Source of the DNA: DATGZX01 sp035296965
Lineage (GTDB): Bacteria > Planctomycetota > Planctomycetia > Gemmatales > Gemmataceae
DNA: 41,646 bases
Direction of reading: 5' to 3'
Assembly (NCBI GenBank): GCA_035296965.1
Contig: DATGZX010000317.1
Span: 1-41,646 of the forward strand
The notes under the pieces are model-generated. The model worked only from the letters and a program-made list of their open reading frames with translations. It was not told the DNA's origin and searched no databases. Positions 15,541-23,513 of this stretch are shown here, one piece after another (positions within the stretch are counted from its first letter, which is position 1; each line of letters opens with the position of its first letter). A program made the translations under genes and the position numbers.

Positions 15541-17163
15541 ATGGACATGGAAAAGCTGGTGGCGCTGTGCAGGAGACGTGGGTTCATTTTTCAGTCGAGC
15601 GAAATCTACGGCGGCATCAGTGGCTTCTGGGACTATGGACCGTTGGGAGTGGAATTGAAGCGGAACATCAAGGAAGCTTGGTGGAATGACATGGTGCGCA
15701 ATCCGCCGCTTGCACCCGGCGGGGAAGATATAGCGATGGTCGGAGTTGATTGCTCGATCATCATGAACCCCAAGGTGTGGGAAGCCAGCGGACATTTGGG
15801 GGGATTTGCTGACCAGATGCTGGATTGCAAGAAATGCCGCAAGCGTTTTCGCGCGGACAAGGTGTTCTGTTATTTCCTCACTGAGGGGCCAATTCCTATG
15901 CTGGAATTCCAAGGCCCACTCATGAAGGACAGCTGGACGCCTACCAAGACCCTGTCCTGCGAAGCGAATGATACGAACGAAGCCTTCTCGATCTTGCAAG
16001 CGATGCATAAAAGGCTTGTTGAGAAAAAGAAGCTCCGTCCAAGCTTAGAGTTCGTCACCCACCAAACGCCCCTTGATGTGCCCAGAAGGTGGAAGCTCCC
16101 TTGTCCCGATTGCGGTGATGAGGGCGAACTCACCGAGCCTCGTTCATTCAACCTGATGTTCAAGACGTGGGTTGGTGCGGTTCAAGACGACTCGTCCGTT
16201 GCTTATCTGAGGCCTGAAACGGCTCAAGGAATCTTCGTCAACTTCCGCAATGTCCTCGATAGTACGCGACTCAAATTGCCGTTCGGGATCGCACAGATTG
16301 GCAAGGCATTCCGCAACGAGATCAATCCGCGCAACTACATTTTTCGAAGTCGCGAATTTGAACAGATGGAAATCGAGTTCTTCTGTCATCCCGATGAATC
16401 GATGAAGTGGTATCAGTACTGGCGCGACGTGCGCATTCGCTGGTACACGCAACTTGGGATTCAATCCGAGCGGCTTCGCCCACGCGAACAAGGCAAGGAG
16501 GAATTGGCCCATTACTCAATTGGCACGACCGACATCGAGTATTTGTTCCCATTCTCGGAGGAGCCGCAGGAATTGGAGGGGGTCGCGCACCGCGGCGCCT
16601 ACGACCTCACGCAGCATGCCAAGTTCAGCGGCAAGGACTTGAGTTATTTCGACGAACAATTATGGGAGCGCGACAAAAGCAAATATCCTGACGCGAAAGC
16701 TGCTCAAGAGGCCAAGTCGAAGGAGCCGTATCGATTCATGCCGCATGTCATCGAACCTTCGGCCGGGGCCGATCGTTTTGCCCTCGCGGTTCTCTGCGAA
16801 GCCTACGCCGAGGATGAGATTGGCGGCGAGGCACGTACGGTACTGCGCTTTCATCCAAGGTTGGCTCCGGTGAAAGCTGCGGTGTTGCCCTTGGTCAACA
16901 AGGAAGGCATGCCCGCGAAGGCTCATGCACTCTATCGACAGTTGAAAGGATCCTGGAACGTCTTTTACGACGATAAGGGGGCCATCGGCCGGCGTTATCG
17001 CCGCCAGGATGAAGCTGGGACACCCTATTGCGTCACCATTGATGGCCAATCATTACAGGACGATACCGTGACGATGCGCGATCGGGATACGACGCAGCAG
17101 TGGCGTGTGCCGATCGCGGCCGTGGCAGATGAATTGCGCAGGCGGTTGGAGCCAACACTGTAG
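15541..17163 (+). CDS. glyS: Glycyl-tRNA synthetase, homodimeric class II type
   Basis: A 540-residue glycine-tRNA ligase of the alpha2 type found in archaea, eukaryotes and some bacteria, not the alpha2beta2 type. The N-terminal 'RRRGFIFQSSEIYGG' and 'GFWDYGPLG' are class signatures. Motif 2 is 'FRNEINPRNYIFRSREFEQ', and motif 3 is in 'HVIEPSAGADRFALA'. Two Cys pairs, CKKC and CPDC, suggest a structural zinc site. The C-terminal 110 residues ('PRLAPVKAAVLPL' onward) are the anticodon-binding domain. I start at 15541, where AAGGTG lies 7 bases upstream; another ATG lies two codons on. It follows comB by 44 bases and converges on aroC with only 8 bases between. Confidence 0.95.
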   Translation: MDMEKLVALCRRRGFIFQSSEIYGGISGFWDYGPLGVELKRNIKEAWWNDMVRNPPLAPGGEDIAMVGVDCSIIMNPKVWEASGHLGGFADQMLDCKKCRKRFRADKVFCYFLTEGPIPMLEFQGPLMKDSWTPTKTLSCEANDTNEAFSILQAMHKRLVEKKKLRPSLEFVTHQTPLDVPRRWKLPCPDCGDEGELTEPRSFNLMFKTWVGAVQDDSSVAYLRPETAQGIFVNFRNVLDSTRLKLPFGIAQIGKAFRNEINPRNYIFRSREFEQMEIEFFCHPDESMKWYQYWRDVRIRWYTQLGIQSERLRPREQGKEELAHYSIGTTDIEYLFPFSEEPQELEGVAHRGAYDLTQHAKFSGKDLSYFDEQLWERDKSKYPDAKAAQEAKSKEPYRFMPHVIEPSAGADRFALAVLCEAYAEDEIGGEARTVLRFHPRLAPVKAAVLPLVNKEGMPAKAHALYRQLKGSWNVFYDDKGAIGRRYRRQDEAGTPYCVTIDGQSLQDDTVTMRDRDTTQQWRVPIAAVADELRRRLEPTL

Positions 17164-17171
17164 AAAAGTGA

Positions 17172-18272
17172 TTATTTGGCACTTTTCTCGCCGCACTGCG
17201 CCCGCCAGCGCAGGCAGTGATCGGCCAACACCAGGGCCACCATTGCTTCGCCCATGGGCACAAAACGCGGCAGCAGGCATGGATCGTGCCGGCCGCGGGT
17301 TGCGATCTCGGTTGGCTCGCCGGCGCGGGTCACGGTCCTTTGCATTTGCGGCAGACTGCTGGTTGGCTTCAGAGCCACGCGACAGACAATCGGCTCGCCG
17401 CTGCTGATGCCGCCGAGCATGCCGCCGTGACGGTTGGTTTCCGTGCCGATTTTTCCCGTTTGCTTGCGAATGAAGGAATCGTTATTGCGGCTTCCCCGCG
17501 CTGTCGCGACGGCAAATCCTGCCCCATATTCGAATGCCATGACCGCCGGCAGCGACAGTAATCCTTTGGCCAGATCCGCCTTCAATTTGTCGAAAACGGG
17601 CTCGCCCAGACCTGCTGGGATTCCCGTAGCCACGAGCTCGCAAATACCGCCGATAGAGTCTTGTTCCTTGCGGACTTCTTCGATGAGCGCGATCATCTGC
17701 TTTGCCGCAGCTTCCTCGGGGCAACGGACGGGACTCGCCTCCACCTGTTCCAAAGTTATTTGCGTCGGATCGGGGACGTCGGCAGCGACGGTGCCCACTT
17801 GCTTGACATACCCAAGGATGCGGATGCCCTGCTGGGCCAGGAGTTTCTTGGCGATCGCACCCGCGGCAACCCGGCAGAGGGTCTCGCGAGCGCTGGAGCG
17901 GCCGCCGCCGCGGTAGTCGCGAATGCCGTACTTGGCGTCGAACGTGAAATCGGCGTGGCCGGGACGATACTTATTCTGAATATCGCCGTAGTCCTGGCTG
18001 CGTTGATCTGTGTTGTGGAACAAGATGCCGATTGACGTGCCGTCCGTCTTGCCTTCGAAGACACCCGACCATATTTCCGGCGTGTCTTCCTCTTGCCGCT
18101 GTGTCACGATCTTGGACTGTCCGGGCCGCCGCCGTCGCAGGTCCGGCAATAAATCATCCACGCTCAACGGCAGCCCGGGCGGACAACCGTCGATGATGGC
18201 CATATAGCCGGGACCATGACTGACCCCGGCCGTCGTGACTCGAAATAGCTCGCCGAAAGAATTTCCAGGCAT
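17172..18272 (-). CDS. aroC: Chorismate synthase
   Basis: The last common enzyme of the shikimate pathway: it turns 5-enolpyruvylshikimate 3-phosphate into chorismate using reduced FMN. The 366-residue length is normal. Signatures seen are 'GVSHGPGYMAIIDGCPPG' near the N-terminus, 'RPGHADFTFDAKYGIRDYRGGGRSSARET' in two parts, and 'RNNDSFIRKQTGKIG' with 'NRHGGMLGGISSG' near 290-310. I start at 18272 since the family begins 'MPGNSFG.LF'; the frame extends to 18566 but that stretch is unlike the family. A TTGACA/TATAAT promoter lies so close that the transcript may be nearly leaderless. It is divergent from the small secreted protein. Confidence 0.96.
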   Translation of the reverse strand: MPGNSFGELFRVTTAGVSHGPGYMAIIDGCPPGLPLSVDDLLPDLRRRRPGQSKIVTQRQEEDTPEIWSGVFEGKTDGTSIGILFHNTDQRSQDYGDIQNKYRPGHADFTFDAKYGIRDYRGGGRSSARETLCRVAAGAIAKKLLAQQGIRILGYVKQVGTVAADVPDPTQITLEQVEASPVRCPEEAAAKQMIALIEEVRKEQDSIGGICELVATGIPAGLGEPVFDKLKADLAKGLLSLPAVMAFEYGAGFAVATARGSRNNDSFIRKQTGKIGTETNRHGGMLGGISSGEPIVCRVALKPTSSLPQMQRTVTRAGEPTEIATRGRHDPCLLPRFVPMGEAMVALVLADHCLRWRAQCGEKSAK

Positions 18273-18278
18273 GCTCCC

Positions 18279-18310
18279 ATTATACTTCACCGAAGGATGC
18301 AAACTGTCAA
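18279..18310 (-). promoter_or_regulatory. Candidate sigma-70 promoter of aroC, possibly leaderless
   Basis: On the - strand TTGACA (18305-18310) and TATAAT (18279-18284) are both perfect consensus hexamers. The spacer is 20 bases, longer than ideal. The -10 ends 6 bases before the aroC ATG, so transcription would begin at or next to the start codon. Confidence 0.5.
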
Positions 18311-18501
18311 TCTGTCGTGCGGGCACCAAGATCCAGAGCGTTTTCCCTTCTGGTATGGCATGGCATTGCAGGCCGGTGCGGTCCGTGCTAAAAGCAATGG
18401 ACCCCATGTGCTTGGGCGCGAACGTGGAAGGACACTGATCGTAGGTTTTCCACGCTCCGGCCCCGGCCGCGATGACATCGACCAAGAACGGAGTTCCTCG
18501 C

Positions 18502-18981
18502 ATGCGCAACCGATCATTGCTTGCGATTGGCATGGCAGTGGCCGTGGGTACCAGTGCCTTGGCCATTCAAGATAACGACGCCACGCGCCGTTACGGCACT
18601 CCCGCTAACTTGAGACTCTATCCCCAGGCAACGCCCAAGGAAGCCCTGGCCTCCGTGCTGGCAACCATTGATAACAAGCGGATTGACTACCTGCTCGCCC
18701 AGCTCACGGATCCGGCATTTGTGGACAAGCGCGTCAAGAGCCTCTACGGCGGAGATTTCGCGGAGCTTGTGCATGAGACGGCGGCCAAACTGGCCAACGA
18801 GCCTGGGACCGCGAAGGAACTGGGGCGCTTTCTCAAAGAAGGTGAGTGGGAAGTCAACGATACTAGTGCGAGCGCACGCCTGAAGGATGTTAAGGATCGG
18901 CAGGTTTTCCTGCGCAAGGTCGACAACCGCTGGTATCTGGAGAATCGACAAAAGCCGGCCGCGGCAAAGTCCGAAGGGTAG
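18502..18981 (+). CDS. Small secreted protein of unknown function
   Basis: A 159-residue protein. I start at 18502, where CGGAG lies 8 bases upstream; the open frame begins earlier at 18472. A clear signal peptide (SLLAIGMAVAVGTSALA) is followed by a soluble region rich in charged residues. 'TPKEALASVLATIDNKRIDYLLAQLTDP' and the end 'RQVFLRKVDNRWYLENRQ' resemble the small alpha+beta domains (DUF4878/SnoaL-like shape) where a final strand reads 'dgrWyl'. I do not assign a function. It sits 60 bases upstream of the threonine aldolase gene on the same strand. Confidence 0.75.
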   Translation: MRNRSLLAIGMAVAVGTSALAIQDNDATRRYGTPANLRLYPQATPKEALASVLATIDNKRIDYLLAQLTDPAFVDKRVKSLYGGDFAELVHETAAKLANEPGTAKELGRFLKEGEWEVNDTSASARLKDVKDRQVFLRKVDNRWYLENRQKPAAAKSEG

Positions 18982-19041
18982 CCCTTTTCCAAGCACCCCA
19001 GTCAGTCAACTTGTCTTGGAGTTGCCGACAAAGGATTCGAC

Positions 19042-20097
19042 ATGCTGCAAACTTGTATCGACCTGCGCAGCGACACGGTGACCAGGCCCACACGCGCCAT
19101 GCTGGATGCCATGCAGGGCGCGGAACTTGGCGACGATGTGTTCGGCGAAGATCCGACCGTGAATCTGCTCCAGGAGCGGTTGGCGGCGCTACTGGGCAAA
19201 GAGGCGGCCTTGTTCGTGCCTTCGGGTACCATGTCGAACCAGATTTGTATCAAGGCCCACACACAACCTGGTGACGAGTTGCTCTGCGAGGTCACCTGTC
19301 ACGTCTACAATTTCGAGACCGGCGGCCCCGCGGTCCTCAGCGGGGTCATGTGCCGTACCATCGAGGGAGATTACGGCATTCTGGATGTCACCCAGCTCGA
19401 AGGGAAAATCCGAGCCAACGACGACCACCTGGTTCACACGAGTCTGGTCTGCCTGGAAAACACCCACAACCGCGGCGGCGGCAGGATCTATCCCCTGGAG
19501 AAAATCCAGGCGATCCGCAGCTGGTGCCAGCAGCATGGCCTGAAGCTGCACCTGGACGGTGCACGCCTCTGGAACGCCGTCGTCGCCACGGGGACAGCAG
19601 CGCGAGAATGGGCGGGCCATTTCGATAGTGTTTCGGTCTGCTTCAGCAAGGGGCTCGGCGCGCCGCTGGGGTCGGCCTTGGCCGGTTCGCGTGAATTCGT
19701 GACCAGGGCCAAGCGGATTCGCAAGCTGCTGGGCGGCGGCATGCGCCAGGCCGGTGTCGTTGCGGCCGCTGCGTTATATGCTCTCGATCATCACGTCGAC
19801 CGGCTGGCGGAGGACCATCGCAACGCCCGGATCATCAGTCAAGCCATCGCCGACACGCCTTGTCTCCGGCTCGACCCACCAGAGGTTGAAACAAATCTGG
19901 TCTGGTTCGAGGTAGATCCGGGACTCGGCACCGCCAAAGAGGTTGCGGCCCTCCTCAAGCGGAGCAACGTGCTTGTGCAGGCGGCAGGTCCCTACGTAAT
20001 GCGGGCCTGCACGCATCTTGACGTATCGACTGCCCAGGCCGAGAGAGCAGCCGAGACTATCCGGCAGACCCTTGCACGTCCGGCACGAGTTCGGTAG
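19042..20097 (+). CDS. ltaE: Low-specificity L-threonine aldolase
   Basis: A 351-residue PLP enzyme that cleaves threonine or allo-threonine to glycine and acetaldehyde. 'IDLRSDTVTRPTRAML' is the family N-terminus, 'FVPSGTMSNQ' the phosphate-binding turn, 'LHLDGARLWNA' holds the PLP-contacting Asp172, and 'CFSKGLGAPLGSAL' carries the PLP Lys203. 'CHVYN' at 86-90 supplies the stacking His. AAAGGA lies 7 bases upstream of the ATG. Length and motifs are normal, so the gene should be functional. Glycine made here could feed the glycyl-tRNA synthetase pathway, but there is no operon link. Confidence 0.94.
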   Translation: MLQTCIDLRSDTVTRPTRAMLDAMQGAELGDDVFGEDPTVNLLQERLAALLGKEAALFVPSGTMSNQICIKAHTQPGDELLCEVTCHVYNFETGGPAVLSGVMCRTIEGDYGILDVTQLEGKIRANDDHLVHTSLVCLENTHNRGGGRIYPLEKIQAIRSWCQQHGLKLHLDGARLWNAVVATGTAAREWAGHFDSVSVCFSKGLGAPLGSALAGSREFVTRAKRIRKLLGGGMRQAGVVAAAALYALDHHVDRLAEDHRNARIISQAIADTPCLRLDPPEVETNLVWFEVDPGLGTAKEVAALLKRSNVLVQAAGPYVMRACTHLDVSTAQAERAAETIRQTLARPARVR

Positions 20098-20183
20098 GAA
20101 ATGAACTGGAATTGAAACCCACACTCATCTGGACGCTTGTCGTTCGAACTGTTCCACAAAGCACTTCATTAAGAGAGGCACCA

Positions 20184-20987
20184 ATGGAAGCACGAACAGA
20201 ACCTGTCTGGAAAGGCTCTTGGCGACTTTTGGCCGTCGCTCTGGTACCGTTAGCGATGTCCTCGGTCGCGCTAGGTAGCGATGTCAAGGAGTCGGCCGGT
20301 TCGTTTGAAAGTGGCGGAAAGACCATCGCGGTCGATCGCTATGCGCAGAGCAGCCAACCGAACAATGATGCCAAGCCAAAATTGCCCGCCGTCATCATTG
20401 TGCACGGAGCCGGCGGTCTCAATGAACATGCCGAAGCATACAAAAAATACGCGCAGGACTTGGCTGGCGCTGGTTATGTGGCATTCGTCGTCCACTACTT
20501 CGATCGTACTGAGACAAAGACGAGCAACGATAAGATCATCCGCATGAATTTCCTCACCTGGATGAAAACCTTGCAAGACGCCGCGACCTATGTCGAGAAA
20601 CAGCCGAATGTTGATGACAAGAAGATCGGCTTGCTCGGTTTTTCCCTGGGTTCATTCCTGTCGCTTGCCACGGCGGCTCGCGATCCTCGCTTCGGCGCAG
20701 TTGTCGAATACTTTGGCGGCTACCCAGGTCCTCTGGCTGCCATGGTGCAGAAGATGCCGCCGACGCTGATCTTGCACGGCGAAGACGACAAGAGCGTCTC
20801 CGTCGAGGAAGCCCATAAGCTGGAAAGTCTCCTCAAGAACAAGCATGCGACCTATGAAATCAAATTGTACCCTGGACAGGGGCACGGCTTCACTGGCGAG
20901 GATTCCAACGACGCCAAGAAGCACGCTATGGCATTCTTCGATAAGTACCTGAAAAATGCCCAGGCCGCTCCCGCTCAGAGCAAATAG
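20184..20987 (+). CDS. Secreted dienelactone hydrolase family (alpha/beta hydrolase) protein
   Basis: A 267-residue alpha/beta hydrolase with a signal peptide (LLAVALVPLAMSSVALG). I start at 20184, where AGAGAGG lies 5 bases upstream. The oxyanion region is 'IIVHGAGG' at about 71-78. The catalytic triad is Ser154 in GFSLGS, Asp201 or 202 in 'HGEDDKSV', and His234 in 'GQGHGF'. In dienelactone hydrolases the nucleophile is Cys; here it is Ser, so an esterase or related hydrolase is more likely than a true dienelactone hydrolase. The gene lies 87 bases downstream of ltaE, same strand. No substrate can be inferred. Confidence 0.88.
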   Translation: MEARTEPVWKGSWRLLAVALVPLAMSSVALGSDVKESAGSFESGGKTIAVDRYAQSSQPNNDAKPKLPAVIIVHGAGGLNEHAEAYKKYAQDLAGAGYVAFVVHYFDRTETKTSNDKIIRMNFLTWMKTLQDAATYVEKQPNVDDKKIGLLGFSLGSFLSLATAARDPRFGAVVEYFGGYPGPLAAMVQKMPPTLILHGEDDKSVSVEEAHKLESLLKNKHATYEIKLYPGQGHGFTGEDSNDAKKHAMAFFDKYLKNAQAAPAQSK

Positions 20988-21109
20988 CTGAGGCGCTTCC
21001 GGCTTGACCGATGCTCGATGTTCCCGGCTCAGCGCGACGGCAGATTCCCGTCGTATCCAGCCGGGAGACGGCGTTTTCCCTTCTCTTTGATTTTCTGGGA
21101 GGTCATATC

Positions 21110-21847
21110 ATGGAGGAAGGTCCCGAGCCCCAGGAGTGGGTCGAGCGTTCCGTCGAGCATCACCATCACCATCACGCGGAACACCCCTCTCCAGAGGCAA
21201 ATTGGCAGACGACGATGGTCTCCGCCATTACGGCCGCCATTCTGGCCGTTTTTGCGGCATTTGGTTCGCTCCTGTCCGGTCACGAGGCCAATCAGGCCAT
21301 CATCCATCAAACGCAGGCCACGGATCAGTGGTCCTACTATCAATCGAAAAGCACCAAGGGCCACGTGTACGAAGTCGGTAAGGAAATCGTAAGGGCCCTG
21401 GCGGTGGCGCAAGGGCCGGCGGATCTGGCGAAAATCCAGCACACTCTCGAGACGTTTGAGCAACAGGTGCGCAAGTACGAATCTCAGAAAGCCGATTCCG
21501 AAAAGGAGGCAAGAAAGAAGGAGCAGGAGAGCGAGCACGAGTTTCAGAAGCACCACTACTACGCCCTGGGCATCGCGGCATTCCAGATTGGCATCGTGCT
21601 TGCCTCCATCTCGATCCTGGTTCGCTATCGGCTTCTCTGGATCGCAAGCCTGTTTGCCGGCCTTGTCGGCATAGGATTCCTGGGCAGGGGCATGTTCCTG
21701 AAGATTCCCGAGGAAACAGCCGGACGCGCGCTCAACCGCCTCACCAGCCCTCCTGGTCTACTGCTCGCCGTCGATCCATGCTCCGCGCGTCATCGTGACG
21801 GCCGAAAGCTACCAATCCAGGACGATGCACCGCAACTGTCCGGCTAA
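21110..21847 (+). CDS. DUF4337-type membrane protein with natural hexahistidine stretch
   Basis: A 245-residue protein. GGGAGG lies 7 bases upstream of the ATG at 21110. The N-terminal tail holds six consecutive His (17-22, codons alternating CAT and CAC). A transmembrane helix at about 36-56 is followed by the family-like 'ATDQWSYYQSKSTKGHVYEV', a charged coiled-coil segment at about 105-157 rich in Glu and Lys, and two further transmembrane helices at about 158-205. This is the DUF4337 layout. The last 45 residues after 'GRGMFLK' are hydrophilic and unlike the family, perhaps added by a lost stop or frameshift. The function is unknown; a metal-binding role for the His tail is only a guess. 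Confidence 0.82.
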   Translation: MEEGPEPQEWVERSVEHHHHHHAEHPSPEANWQTTMVSAITAAILAVFAAFGSLLSGHEANQAIIHQTQATDQWSYYQSKSTKGHVYEVGKEIVRALAVAQGPADLAKIQHTLETFEQQVRKYESQKADSEKEARKKEQESEHEFQKHHYYALGIAAFQIGIVLASISILVRYRLLWIASLFAGLVGIGFLGRGMFLKIPEETAGRALNRLTSPPGLLLAVDPCSARHRDGRKLPIQDDAPQLSG

Positions 21848-22101
21848 GGACACCATACGAGCCACTTGCCCGAGCGTACCCAAAGCAGCCCCCGCAAGAT
21901 TCCGAACGGAACAGGTTTAGGGATCCTGCTAGCGGTAGCATCTGCACCTGCACCTGCACGCACGCAGTAGCAATGCAACTTGTTGGAAACTCGGACACCA
22001 TCTATAATTCGGACGGCATACCAAAGCTAGGCCAGGCCGGAAGAGCGTGCAGCATCTATCTTGGACCTCAGTTCCACTGGACGCGACAGCTGGAGGCGGC
22101 T

Positions 22102-22539
22102 GTGTATGGTCTTCCAGTGACCCTGTCATTACCCAGTGATTTCCGCGTCTTGCCGGCGGCGCGTGCGGCGGTCGAAGCACTCTGCACGGAAGGTGGGATA
22201 GACCCTGGTGCAACAAACGCGCTCATCATTGCCGTGCACGAGGCCATCAGCAACGTGATCCGGCATGCGCATCGCAACTGCCCCGAGTCTTATTTTCAGA
22301 TTCATTGTCTTCTAGCGTCTGATCGCGTCGAAATTCGCATCGTGGACGAAGGCGAGCCCTTCGACCTCACAGCCGTTCCTTACCTCGATCCGAGTGAGCT
22401 GCGCTTTGGCGGCCGCGGCATATACTTGATGCGCACGCTCATGGACGAATTGACATGCATGTCGCGCGGCGAACGGGGAAACGTTCTGCGAATGGTCAAG
22501 TTTTGCGAGCGCAATTCCCACCGCTCCCACTGCTCCTAA
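22102..22539 (+). CDS. RsbW-like anti-sigma factor kinase (HATPase_c_2)
   Basis: A 145-residue GHKL-type ATPase of the RsbW/SpoIIAB class. The N box is 'ALIIAVHEAISNVIRHAH', the G1 box 'IRIVDEGEPFD' and the G2 box 'GGRGIYLMRTLMDEL'. Such proteins bind sigma factors or phosphorylate STAS-domain antagonists. I start at the GTG at 22102, preceded by GGAGG with a 5-base spacer. The frame is open from an ATG at 21973, giving 188 residues, but that start has no ribosome site and the extra residues are not family-like. No STAS partner or sigma gene is adjacent; the FlgM-like gene comes next on the same strand. Confidence 0.83.
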   Translation: MYGLPVTLSLPSDFRVLPAARAAVEALCTEGGIDPGATNALIIAVHEAISNVIRHAHRNCPESYFQIHCLLASDRVEIRIVDEGEPFDLTAVPYLDPSELRFGGRGIYLMRTLMDELTCMSRGERGNVLRMVKFCERNSHRSHCS

Positions 22540-22867
22540 ACACGTACAACGGGCAGAAACGCCGTTATCCTTGTAACAGAGGGGATTGCTGCCCACGCTG
22601 CGAGTGGGAAACGGCGCCTGTCCCGTGCTATCGCCGCTACCGAAGGAGCGAGCATCCCGCGCTCAAAGCGTCCGCAAGGCGTTGCGACGCCAACGCCGTG
22701 CCACTTCTGATGCGAAATTGCCTAAATCTTGCGGCTGCGCGCGACGATAGAGAAAGTAGTACCAGGGAGGTGAGCAGCTGAACAGGTCGGCAGCTCTTCC
22801 CCGGCAGGCAAAGTCTCCCCGCTTTAACCAGGCTTACAGGCGTGGAGCCGACCTGCACACTCGTAGC

Positions 22868-22886
22868 CACCGGCCGGGGGCCGGTG
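22868..22886. terminator. GC-rich hairpin
   Basis: Perfect 8-bp stem CACCGGCC/GGCCGGTG with loop GGG. No T tract follows, so it may be a terminator of the upstream gene or a palindromic repeat. Confidence 0.35.
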
Positions 22887-22982
22887 CTGGCAAGCGTCTG
22901 GATGATTTTTCAAGACCCTGCGGAATCCTCATAACCCGTCACGAATCAGGTCGCGTAATCCTATCTGGGCGACCCCCAAGGG

Positions 22983-23012
22983 TTGATTCTGCCTGACCGC
23001 AAGCGATATGAT
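22983..23012 (+). promoter_or_regulatory. Candidate promoter of the FlgM-like gene
   Basis: TTGATT (22983-22988), an 18-base spacer and TATGAT (23007-23012) match the sigma-70 pattern well. The gene start is 65 bases downstream. Confidence 0.4.
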
Positions 23013-23076
23013 AGACCCGTCTTCGGGAACGGCAGTGCCCCACGCACGATTCACGGCCACAGGAGGGAAGACCGAC

Positions 23077-23364
23077 ATGTACAGACATGGTCCGGATTGT
23101 CTGGAAGGTCCCGTTTCACGCACAACGCGGAACTGGAATGAGATCGCGGCGAGCAAGGGCTCGGGCTCTCCGCCGAATTCAATGGATCAAGGCCCCGAGC
23201 AGGACCCGGAATCACAGTTCGCCGGACAATCAGGCGCTTCGTCCGGGATTCGCTGGGAACTCGTCAAGCGCGTACGGCGTGAGATCGCTGGAGGGGTCTA
23301 CGAGACGCCCGAGAAGTGGGAAGCTGCTCTGGAAGGCATGCTTCGGATACTTGACCTGGAGTAA
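23077..23364 (+). CDS. Small protein with FlgM-like (anti-sigma-28) C-terminal segment
   Basis: A 95-residue protein. I start at 23077, where AGGAGG lies 10 bases upstream; an ATG at 23008 has no ribosome site and lies in the promoter. The first 55 residues are polar and rich in Gly, Ser and Pro, and look disordered. The last 38 residues contain 'ELVKRVRREIAGGVYETP' followed by 'EKWEAALEGMLRIL', which fits the FlgM pattern: two helices around 'I..G.Y.....K...AL...L'. FlgM binds the flagellar sigma factor FliA. No flagellar gene is in the window, so it may control another sigma. The gene is flanked by the RsbW-like and Fur genes on the same strand. Confidence 0.65.
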   Translation: MYRHGPDCLEGPVSRTTRNWNEIAASKGSGSPPNSMDQGPEQDPESQFAGQSGASSGIRWELVKRVRREIAGGVYETPEKWEAALEGMLRILDLE

Positions 23365-23406
23365 CGCAGACACGAGACCTCTCTCGGAGTCGGCAACCGC
23401 ATGTCA

Positions 23407-23434
23407 TTGGCAAGTCCGACACCAGTCTTATAAT
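23407..23434 (+). promoter_or_regulatory. Promoter of the Fur-family gene
   Basis: TTGGCA (23407-23412) and a perfect TATAAT (23429-23434) with a 16-base spacer lie 80 bases upstream of the GTG start. The surrounding bases are AT-rich compared with the rest of the window. Confidence 0.6.
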
Positions 23435-23435
23435 A

Positions 23436-23454
23436 GATAGCAAGAATCACTATT
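23436..23454. promoter_or_regulatory. Candidate Fur box
   Basis: This 19-base site (GATAGCAAGAATCACTATT) matches 12 of 19 positions of the classical Fur consensus. It begins 2 bases after the -10 hexamer, so binding would block transcription. This suggests self-regulation of the Fur-family gene. Confidence 0.45.
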
Positions 23455-23513
23455 GTTAATCTAGCTTCTAGCTCACCCGCCGAGCTGAACGTTTCGGTGA
23501 AGGAGAGTGCGTC

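Larger units (their letters stand above)
22540..23076. other. Intergenic region between the RsbW-like and FlgM-like genes
   Basis: These 537 bases hold no supported gene. They contain the inverted repeat CAGGTCGGC (22783-22791) with GCCGACCTG (22847-22855), a strong hairpin CACCGGCC-GGG-GGCCGGTG at 22868-22886, and a possible promoter at 22983-23012. Confidence 0.6.

Noticed and set aside
18273..18566. Longer N-terminus of chorismate synthase
   Set aside because: The family begins at the MPGNSFG sequence; the extension would cover the promoter and the start of the divergent gene.
21973..22101. Longer N-terminus of the RsbW-like protein
   Set aside because: The ATG at 21973 has no ribosome site and the residues are not family-like, though this start cannot be fully excluded.
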